A DNA stretch of 64,000 nt from Actinomadura rupiterrae (GTDB taxonomy: Bacteria > Actinomycetota > Actinomycetes > Streptosporangiales > Streptosporangiaceae): assembly GCF_024172125.1 (NCBI RefSeq), contig NZ_JAMZEA010000004.1, positions 831,943-895,942 of the forward strand, written 5' to 3'. Under the pieces are notes generated by a model. That model was not told where the DNA came from, searched no databases, and was given only the letters and a program-made list of their open reading frames with translations. Position 1 is the stretch's first letter, and every line of letters starts with the position of its first letter. Made by a program: the position numbers and the translations under genes. Positions 39,709-46,597 of this stretch are shown here, one piece after another.

Positions 39709-40991
39709 CCGCCGCTCCCGCTTCCCCCGCCGCCGCGGCCGGGCGAGCCCGGCGCCTGCCCGGCCAGCCGGTCCACCAGCCACATGATCGGCTCCATCAC
39801 GTTGATCGGGCGGACCTTGCCGCGCAGGTGCATCGAGGTCGAGCCGTCCGGATGGGTCCGGCGGACGAGGTTGCTGTAGTTCTCGTCGTCGAACCTCCCG
39901 GTGGACGGGTCGATGTAGAAGCCCACCGCGGACGTCACGAAGTAGCGGGTGCGGTCGGGGGAGAAGTGCTGCCTGATCTCGCGGCGGATCGCGTCGATGT
40001 TACCGATGCCGTCGGCGCGGCACAGTTCCTCGAAGAACCGCTCGGCGACCTCGGCGTGCACGGCCGGGAACAGGAACTCGGGGTCGGTGACCGACTCGTA
40101 GCCGCCCTGCCGGGCGATGTCGCGCACCCACAGGTGGTCGTACTTGGTGATGCAGACGGCCAGGTGGTGCGGGAGGTAGTGGTCGTTCGGGCTCGCCGGG
40201 GCGCGCTGGCTGATCTCCAGGATCGTCCGGTTGAAGAACTGGTAGGAGTCGCGGGCCTCGCGCTCGCGGGTCGGGTCCAGCAGCAGGATCAGCCCGCCGC
40301 ACGCGGCCAGGTGCTCGACCAGCTCGCGCCGGTCGCGCCCGCCGCCGCCCTCACTGCGCCGGGACGGTTCGGGCGATCCGGTCGCGAACCGCGGTCCGCC
40401 GCCCGATCCCGAGGCCGCGCCGCCGCCGGACGAGGCGGGCTCGGACGCCGCGCGGCTGTCGAAGAGGCGGCCGGGCGGGTCCACGAAGTCCAGGTTCACC
40501 CGGACCGGGACGCTGACCTTCTTGCCCGGCCGGTACCACTTCGTCCGCTCCTTCACCGGGCGCGTCCCGTGCAGCCGCCAGGACAGCTTCTCCGAGGAGG
40601 TCGTCGCGGACGGGAAGACGCGCTGCTCGCTGAGCTGGTCGGTGCTGGACGCGAGGAACGCGGTCGAGCCGTCGTTCGCGCCGTCCAGCCGCCAGCCCGG
40701 CTCACCGAGGCTCATCGCGATGCGCAGCGCGGCGAGGAACGTCGTCTTGCCGCTCTGCGGCGCGCCCCAGATGCCGATATTGGTCCGTCCGGGACGCGCC
40801 TCCTCCGGCGGGGCCGCCTCTGCCGGAGCCTCCGGCGGGACGACCGCGTTCTCGGCGGCCTCGGTCCCGACCGGCCCGACCGGCCCAGGCGGCCCGGACG
40901 GCCCAGGCGGCCCGGACGGCCCAGGCGGCCCGGACGGCCCAGGCGGCCCGGACGGCCCGGGCTGCGGCGGGGGTGCTGACGGCTCGGTCAT
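39705..40991 (-). CDS. TRAFAC-like GTPase (double-GTPase type) with collagen-like N-terminus
   Basis: A 428-residue soluble P-loop GTPase. The Walker A motif is GAPQSGKT (residues 76-83), the switch/Walker B region is LDFVDPPGRLF, and the guanine-specificity motif is ITKYDHLW, so GTP rather than ATP is expected. A Gly/Ser-rich insertion lies between switch region and the next strand. The C-terminal part (FFEELCRADGIGN; VRPINVMEPIMWLVDRL) matches GTPases of the DO-GTPase2 kind in GAP1 operons. Residues ~12-41 are ten perfect Gly-Pro-Y triplets encoded by 18-bp repeats. It overlaps both neighbouring genes by ATGA, so the four genes are one translational unit. Confidence 0.72.
   Translation of the reverse strand: MTEPSAPPPQPGPSGPPGPSGPPGPSGPPGPSGPPGPVGPVGTEAAENAVVPPEAPAEAAPPEEARPGRTNIGIWGAPQSGKTTFLAALRIAMSLGEPGWRLDGANDGSTAFLASSTDQLSEQRVFPSATTSSEKLSWRLHGTRPVKERTKWYRPGKKVSVPVRVNLDFVDPPGRLFDSRAASEPASSGGGAASGSGGGPRFATGSPEPSRRSEGGGGRDRRELVEHLAACGGLILLLDPTREREARDSYQFFNRTILEISQRAPASPNDHYLPHHLAVCITKYDHLWVRDIARQGGYESVTDPEFLFPAVHAEVAERFFEELCRADGIGNIDAIRREIRQHFSPDRTRYFVTSAVGFYIDPSTGRFDDENYSNLVRRTHPDGSTSMHLRGKVRPINVMEPIMWLVDRLAGQAPGSPGRGGGGSGSGG
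40882..40953 (-). repeat. 18-bp repeat encoding Gly-Pro-Y triplets
   Basis: Four identical 18-bp units (plus-strand GGCCCAGGCGGCCCGGAC) and partial copies encode GPPGPS. They are confined to the first 45 codons of the GTPase gene. Confidence 0.93.
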
Positions 40992-42973
40992 GCGGGATCG
41001 CCTTTCACGGGGACGGATGCCAGCAGCGGGAACGGCATGCTCGCGCCGCCGGGCGGGACGATCCCCATGGCCTCGGCCAGCGCGCGCGGCGTCAGGCCCT
41101 CCAGGGTGAGCCGGCAGTGCGCGCCGAGCGCCGTCCAGTAATCGCGGTCGGGGTCGGTCGCCGCGTCCAGGACGGCGACGAGCCGGACCCCGAGCCGGCG
41201 CAGCGCGTCGGCCGCCGCGCGCCAGTCGTCCTTGCGCGGGCAGGGCTGGGCCAGCTCGCGCAGCGGGTCCTGCCCCTGGCCGCGCGGATGCGGCGGGCGC
41301 CCCGCGAAAACGGCCAGCACGCGGAACGGCGGGTGGTGCAGCTCGCGGAGCCAGCCGTGCGCGTTCCGCTCCCGCTCCAGGAAGTCGACGATCTCGGCCA
41401 GCGCGTCCTCCAGCGGCGCCGCGTCGGACTGGTACGGCTGCGTCCGGTGCGGGAGGGCGGCGAAGGCGTCGAGCGCCTGGTCGGGGACGGCCTTCCAGAC
41501 GCCCTCCACGACCGCGTCGCGTTCCTCGCCCAGCTCGAACGAGTGCTCGCGGTACCCGCGGACCGACACCGCGGCGCGCTCCCCCAGGTCGGCGCCGATC
41601 AGCTCCAGCGTGCCCGCGAGCAGCGCGCGGCGGGCGGCCGCCTGCCCCGCCTGGCCGCCCAGCTCGATCGCGCACAGCACCTCGACGGCGGCGGGCGGCG
41701 CGGGACAGGCGCGCGTCTGCGCGTACAACTGGTCGAGCGGACGCGTGTCGGGCCGGAGGTCGGCGACGTCCGGCCAGCGGACGCGCCCGGGCCCGTCGAG
41801 CGCGGCGCGCAGCGACAGCGCGCCGCGCGGCAGCCGCGTCGCCTGGACGGACACCGGCCGCGGCTCGAACATCATCGGCGGATGCTCCGGCGCGGCGACG
41901 ACCGCGAGGACGACGTCGTTGTCCGCGCCGCCGGGCCCGCGCGCGACCCGCACGACCGTCTCCTGCCCGGCAGTCGTCCCGGCCGGGAACAGCGGCACGA
42001 GCACCGGCTCGGCGCCCGGCGCACCGAACCCCCCATCAGATTGGGCGTCGTACTGGCCGACGACGAGCCAGTACGGCATGCGCAGCGGCAGGCGTGCGAC
42101 GGCGTCCGCCAGCTCGTCCGCTGCGGGACGCTCGGACCGGACGATCCGCGCGTCCGGACGCAGCGCGCTCAGCCGGGCGAGCGCAAGGCCCGGGACGACC
42201 CAACCCGGCGCGGAATCGACGAGCAGCGTCGTGACACCGAAGGGGAGCCGCTCGACGATCCGGGCGAGCCCGGTATCGAGGGCCTCGCCGAGGCGCGCGC
42301 GGTCCACGCCGTGCAGGCCGCCCGCGACCTGGAACGCGCGCTCGCCGGCATCGGACGAGAGCGGCACGGCGGCGAACCGCTCCCAGGGATGCTCCTCGAC
42401 CGACCACGGATCGTCCGGCCCGTCCACGGCGTCCGGGCGGACGACCAGCACCGACACGCCGTCCGCGCCGACGTCGATCAGCACCGGCGCCGCGCCGTCG
42501 TGCCGGACGACCTCGTCGAACGCCCACTGCGCGCCCCACGTGGACGGGTCGCGACTCAGGTCGGGACGGCCGAACTGGAGCGTCCAGCCGCCGACGTCGG
42601 GTACCGCGGCCGCCATCGACTGGTCGAGCAGGCGCGTCCGCTCCCGCTCGGCCTCCACACCTGCCCGCGCCCATTGCTCGTCGTCCGGGACGCCGCGGAC
42701 GAACGGTCGCGCCGCATCGCCCACACGTGCGGCGGCGCGCAGGTCGTAGCGCAGGCGCGCCTCGCTCAGGCACGCCTCGAAATCCTCGGTGTCCGGGGGA
42801 GTCCAGGAGCAGTCGCCGCACGTGGAACCGGCCGGGACGAACCCGCACACCGGGCACGGCAGCGACGCGTCAGGAACCAGCGGCAGCGAGGCATCCGGCT
42901 CCGAAGCGTCGGCCGCCAATACGCCAGGTTCCAGGGCGCCGGGTTCTGGAGGCAGCGGCATGTCAGGTTCCAT
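40988..42973 (-). CDS. Zinc-ribbon protein of the GTPase operon
   Basis: A 661-residue soluble protein. After a Pro/Ala-rich start, a zinc ribbon CPVCGFVPAGSTCGDC uses Cys40, 43, 52 and 55. The remaining ~600 residues show alternating strands and helices (APVLIDVGADGVSVLVV; TTLLVDSAPGWVV; LGVRLVAVLDAATDPDRDYW) that hint at Rossmann-like or vWA-like domains, but no complete metal-adhesion motif is visible. I do not recognise an established name. Its place between the DUF4407 and GTPase genes, with an ATGA overlap to the latter, marks it as a core component. It may act as the sensor or scaffold. Confidence 0.65.
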   Translation of the reverse strand: MEPDMPLPPEPGALEPGVLAADASEPDASLPLVPDASLPCPVCGFVPAGSTCGDCSWTPPDTEDFEACLSEARLRYDLRAAARVGDAARPFVRGVPDDEQWARAGVEAERERTRLLDQSMAAAVPDVGGWTLQFGRPDLSRDPSTWGAQWAFDEVVRHDGAAPVLIDVGADGVSVLVVRPDAVDGPDDPWSVEEHPWERFAAVPLSSDAGERAFQVAGGLHGVDRARLGEALDTGLARIVERLPFGVTTLLVDSAPGWVVPGLALARLSALRPDARIVRSERPAADELADAVARLPLRMPYWLVVGQYDAQSDGGFGAPGAEPVLVPLFPAGTTAGQETVVRVARGPGGADNDVVLAVVAAPEHPPMMFEPRPVSVQATRLPRGALSLRAALDGPGRVRWPDVADLRPDTRPLDQLYAQTRACPAPPAAVEVLCAIELGGQAGQAAARRALLAGTLELIGADLGERAAVSVRGYREHSFELGEERDAVVEGVWKAVPDQALDAFAALPHRTQPYQSDAAPLEDALAEIVDFLERERNAHGWLRELHHPPFRVLAVFAGRPPHPRGQGQDPLRELAQPCPRKDDWRAAADALRRLGVRLVAVLDAATDPDRDYWTALGAHCRLTLEGLTPRALAEAMGIVPPGGASMPFPLLASVPVKGDPA

Positions 42974-43000
42974 CGGAGTCCCCCGCCTGCCGGATCCAGG

Positions 43001-44782
43001 TCACCGCCCGTCCCGTCCGCCGAACCAACGGGTCAGGCGGCCCAGCGCGCGGCCCCGCCGTGGCTGGACGGCCGTCGCCGGAAGCGCGCGCTCCCCCGCC
43101 GGACGAACGCGTTCACCCGTAGGCCCGCCGCCACCCGAACCGTTCGGAAGCGGCGGCCCCCACCCCGAAGCCGCCCCAGCACCATTCACCGGCTGCCCCG
43201 GCATCGGCTGCCCGGACACAGGAGGCTGCCCCGACACAGGCTGCCCCGACACAGGGTGCCCAGGCATCGGCTGCGGCGCCATCGGCTGCGGCGGCATGGG
43301 CTGCCCGGGCATCGGGGGCTGCCGGAACACGGGCTGCCCAGCCGCAGCCGCAGGCCCGGCCGGGCCGCCAGGCGGGGCCGTCCGGCTGAGGCCGCCCGCA
43401 GGAGCGGGCGACGCGGGCGCGGGGAAGCCGTTGTGCGGCGCGTGCCCGTTGCTCTCGGCGGGGAACCCGCTGCTCTCGGCGGGGAACCCGTTGCTCTCGG
43501 CGGTGAACCGGCGGAGCTGCTCGCGCTCCCAGCGTTCCAGTTCGAGCCGCTGGAGCCGCCGCTCGACGTCGATGATCTCCCCGACGGACGTCTCGACCAG
43601 CTCGGCGCGGCGCTCCTGGAGGCGGCGCGCGAAGTCGGTGTGGCCGGAGTTCTCCCGCAGCCCGACGCCCTCCTGCTTGCGGACGTGGTCGTCCAGCAGC
43701 AGCCGGTCGCGGGCGCGGACCTTCTCCACGGCCTCGTCGTACGCGCCGGGCGGCCCGAACAGCGACAGCACCTTGACGATGATCGGCAGGCACTCCAGCA
43801 CGGTGATGAACAGGAACAGCAGGAACCGCGCCCACTGGAGCTGGCTCTCGCCCGCCGACGCCCGGTCCAGGCCCTTCAGCCGGATGAGCAGCCCGGTGTT
43901 GTTCTTGTTGTTCTTCTCGAACGCCTTGCGGTCGGACAGCTGCCGATCGCGCAGCGTCTTCAGCTCGCTCTGCACGCCGGGCAGCTTCTGCTGCGCCTGC
44001 GCGACCAGCACGTCCTTGTTCTTGGCGGCGGCCTGGTTGAGCGCGCCGGACTTGGTGCTGATCCGGTTGTTGATCTGGTCGATCTGCGCCTTGGCCGCGT
44101 CCCGCCGCCGGACGAACTTCTGGTAGCGGGGGCCGTCGCCGCTGTGCCCGCTGGTGCCCTTGCAGCGGTCCCCGGTCAGCTCGCAGGCGGCCTTGTCGTC
44201 GTAGTCGTTGAACTCCTTCTGCAGCGGCGGGAGCTGCGCGCGGAGCTGCTTGATCTCCGGGTCGTCCTCGGGGTTGGCGAGGCCGTCGCCGGTGCGCTGC
44301 CTGAGCAGCTGCGCCTCCTGCTGCTCCAGCACCCGGATGCGCTGGGCGTCCGGCCCGTTGTCGAGGTTCTGCTGGAACCGGCGCGAGTCGTCGTCGTGGA
44401 TGCGGTCCACCGCGACCGCGACCTCGTCGTTGAAGATCTGCAGCACCAGCGGGGTGGAGATGATCACGCCGAAGAGCAGCGCCATCGCGACGCGCGGCAG
44501 CGCCAGCAGGACGGTCAGCACCTTGCCCTGGCTGCGGGTGAGCGAGACGACGAGCCAGCGGTCCAGGTTCAGGATGACCAGGAACCACATCATCGCGAGC
44601 AGGACGGCCGCCCACACGGCCGCGCCGACCGCCATGCGCAGCGCGAAGAACATCGAGACGGACGCGAGCGTCGCCGTGGTGAGGACGGCGCCGCCGATCC
44701 CGACGTACTTCGCGCGGTCGGTCGTCGCCCGCCGCAGGATCTCGGGATCGGCTCCGGACAGCCACACCAGGACGTTCTTCAT
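43001..44782 (-). CDS. DUF4407-family membrane protein
   Basis: A 593-residue integral membrane protein. Three helices (residues ~26-48, 53-76, 88-116) are followed by a ~190-residue extracytoplasmic segment rich in Gln/Lys/Glu, predicted to be coiled coil and with a Cys pair at 180 and 187 (CELTGDRC), then a fourth helix (~308-333). MMWFLVILNLDRWLV is characteristic of DUF4407. A cytoplasmic coiled coil (ERRLQRLELERWEREQ) and a Pro/Gln-rich tail with repeats (FPAESNG; QPVSGQP) complete it. First gene of the GTPase operon. A membrane-spanning sensor or a pore-like effector are both possible. Confidence 0.78.
   Translation of the reverse strand: MKNVLVWLSGADPEILRRATTDRAKYVGIGGAVLTTATLASVSMFFALRMAVGAAVWAAVLLAMMWFLVILNLDRWLVVSLTRSQGKVLTVLLALPRVAMALLFGVIISTPLVLQIFNDEVAVAVDRIHDDDSRRFQQNLDNGPDAQRIRVLEQQEAQLLRQRTGDGLANPEDDPEIKQLRAQLPPLQKEFNDYDDKAACELTGDRCKGTSGHSGDGPRYQKFVRRRDAAKAQIDQINNRISTKSGALNQAAAKNKDVLVAQAQQKLPGVQSELKTLRDRQLSDRKAFEKNNKNNTGLLIRLKGLDRASAGESQLQWARFLLFLFITVLECLPIIVKVLSLFGPPGAYDEAVEKVRARDRLLLDDHVRKQEGVGLRENSGHTDFARRLQERRAELVETSVGEIIDVERRLQRLELERWEREQLRRFTAESNGFPAESSGFPAESNGHAPHNGFPAPASPAPAGGLSRTAPPGGPAGPAAAAGQPVFRQPPMPGQPMPPQPMAPQPMPGHPVSGQPVSGQPPVSGQPMPGQPVNGAGAASGWGPPLPNGSGGGGPTGERVRPAGERALPATAVQPRRGRALGRLTRWFGGRDGR
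43449..43511 (-). repeat. 21-bp repeat in the tail of the DUF4407 gene
   Basis: Three 21-bp units (plus-strand TTGCTCTCGGCGGGGAACCC then G) encode FPAESNG. A second, less regular set of proline-rich repeats follows at about 43190-43320. Confidence 0.85.
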
Positions 44783-45159
44783 AGGCCCCGTCCGTCTCGC
44801 AGAGTCGTCCGTCGTAAGACGCCAGTGCCCGGCGGTGGGTTCCGGGGTGTCGCGCAGCAGCCAGCCGCGGGCCAGCCACCGGGACGAACGCTCGCGCTCG
44901 CCCGCCTCACGTGCCCGGAAGGGGAAGGAGGGCGGCCGGTCGGCAGGAGCGCGGCGCGGTTCGGGCGGGTCGTTCGGACGCGTCACCGCACCCCCGGAAT
45001 TCCTCGACGGGACCAATCGAGAAGCGTCCTTCACCTTAACCCGCGCCATTCCGGGTCACACCCGGAGACTTCGCTCCGCCCGATGAAGCGTGATCCGAAC
45101 GTGATACTCGGTGCGGAATTCTCCATCCGCCCGCCGGGGGCGGGGCGGGCGGACGGAGG
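44783..45159 (-). promoter_or_regulatory. Upstream region of the GTPase operon
   Basis: This 377-base gap must hold the operon promoter. An open frame beginning MARVKVKDASRL at 45049 runs into the DUF4407 frame but its sequence looks non-coding. GGAATTC occurs twice (in both orientations, near 45000 and 45120), and I see no clear operator. Confidence 0.4.
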
Positions 45160-46356
45160 TCACGCGGCGAGCCGGTGGGAAGTGCGCCAAGCGCGGACCA
45201 CCGATTCCGCTTGTCCGGGACTGAGCCGGGGGTCGCAGAGAGAGCCGTAACGCGATTCCAGGGCGACCGTTCCGGTGCTGTCGTCGATGCATTCGGTGAC
45301 GTCGTCGGGGGTGATTTCCAGGTGCAGGCCGCCGGGCACGCCGCCGGCCCGGCGGACGGCGTCGTGGAACCCCGCCGTCTCGGCGATGACGGTCTCGACG
45401 CGGCGGGTCTTGTGGCCGCTCGGCAGCTTGAAGGTGTTGCCGTGCATCGGGTCGCAGAGCCAGATCACGGGGTGCCCGGCCTCGCGGACGCGCGCGACCA
45501 GCTCGGGCAGGGCGTCGGAGACGTTGTCGGCGCCCATCCGGGAGATAAGGGTGAGCCGGCCGGGGACGCGCGCCGGGTCGAGGAGGGAGCAGAGTTCGAG
45601 CAGCTCGGACGGGGTGCAGCGGGGGCCGACCTTGCACGCGACCGGGTTGGTGACGGCGGCCAGCATGGCGACGTGCGCGCCGTCCGAATGGCGGGTGCGC
45701 TCCCCGATCCAGGGCCAGTGCGTGGACGCGAGGACGGGCCCGTACCGCGAGTCGTGGATCATCGGCAGCTCGTAGTCGAGCAGCAGCGCCTCGTGGCTCG
45801 TCCACAGGACGGCGCCGGAGAGGCCGTTGGCGCGGCCGCCGGGCTCGTCGATCCAGCCGAGGCAGCGGAGCACGCGCTCCGCGGCCTCGTAGCCGATCAG
45901 CATGCGCTCGGGGTCGGGGACGCGGGCGGTCGCAAGGGGCGCGGGGGCGTTCACGAGGTGGCCGCGGTAGCTGGGGATTTTCTGCCCTGACACGGTTTCG
46001 AACGAATCTGACCGGGGTTTGGCGAACTGCCCGCCGATGCGTCCCACCCGGACGATCGGAAGGCCGCTGCGGCCCGCCATCACGGCGGCGAGCCGGCGGA
46101 CCAGCTCGGCCTTGCGGGCGACCGGCGCCGCGTGGCACTCGGCGAAGTCCTCCGCGCAGTCGCCGGCCTGGAGGACCAGGGCCTCACCTGCGGCGACCTG
46201 CGCGAGCCGGGAGTTCAGCGCGCGCACCTGCCGGGCCGTGACCAGGCCGGGAAGCGCGGCGAGCTTGGCCGAGACGCGGCGCGCCTCGTCCGGATCGGGC
46301 CAGTCCGGCTGCTGCCGGGCGGGTATTGTCCGTATACTATTTTCAATAGCAGACAT
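45160..46356 (-). CDS. Class II DAHP synthase, short secondary-metabolism type
   Basis: A 398-residue type II 3-deoxy-D-arabino-heptulosonate 7-phosphate synthase, the first enzyme of the shikimate pathway (PEP + erythrose 4-phosphate). LVLQAGDCAEDF holds the metal Cys, RIGGQFAKPRS binds phosphate, and WLCDPMHGNTFK and HLEITPDDVTECI complete the site. It is ~60 residues shorter than housekeeping class II enzymes, which have an N-terminal extension that binds aromatic amino acids. Such short forms are typical of PhzC-like enzymes in biosynthetic clusters and may escape feedback control. The ATG at 46356 is preferred; a GTG at 46416 is possible. It is divergent from the SARP regulator and lies at the edge of the A-T-TE cluster. 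Confidence 0.88.
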   Translation of the reverse strand: MSAIENSIRTIPARQQPDWPDPDEARRVSAKLAALPGLVTARQVRALNSRLAQVAAGEALVLQAGDCAEDFAECHAAPVARKAELVRRLAAVMAGRSGLPIVRVGRIGGQFAKPRSDSFETVSGQKIPSYRGHLVNAPAPLATARVPDPERMLIGYEAAERVLRCLGWIDEPGGRANGLSGAVLWTSHEALLLDYELPMIHDSRYGPVLASTHWPWIGERTRHSDGAHVAMLAAVTNPVACKVGPRCTPSELLELCSLLDPARVPGRLTLISRMGADNVSDALPELVARVREAGHPVIWLCDPMHGNTFKLPSGHKTRRVETVIAETAGFHDAVRRAGGVPGGLHLEITPDDVTECIDDSTGTVALESRYGSLCDPRLSPGQAESVVRAWRTSHRLAA

Positions 46357-46597
46357 TCCGAATACCGATTTACCTTCCCGTAACGCGCACGTTTTATAAA
46401 GGGTTGACAATTTCACACTGCGTGCCTGCGTGAAGGCGATCCGTGCGTTTCTCCGACTGTTTCAACGATGACCGATGCGGTTGTCGCGCCCTTGTCCGCG
46501 TGTTGTGCGCGTGCCTCCCCGCCGGAACAGCCAGTGCGGTCGGCCACGCGCCGCTCACCGGCCGCCGCGGCGCCGCGCGGTGCGACGGGAGCGAGCA
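46357..46597. promoter_or_regulatory. Divergent AT-richer promoter region (DAHP synthase / SARP)
   Basis: The part at 46320-46420 is unusually AT-rich for the window (GTATACTATTTTCAATAGC; CGTTTTATAAAGGG). A TTGACA lies at 46404-46409 facing the regulator gene. A matching -10 is not convincing. Clear SARP heptamer repeats were not seen. Confidence 0.5.

Noticed and set aside
44783..45049. N-terminal extension of the DUF4407 protein starting at 45049
   Set aside because: The added 89 residues are Arg/Pro-rich and look untranslated. MKNVLVWLSG at 44782 matches the usual start of the family.
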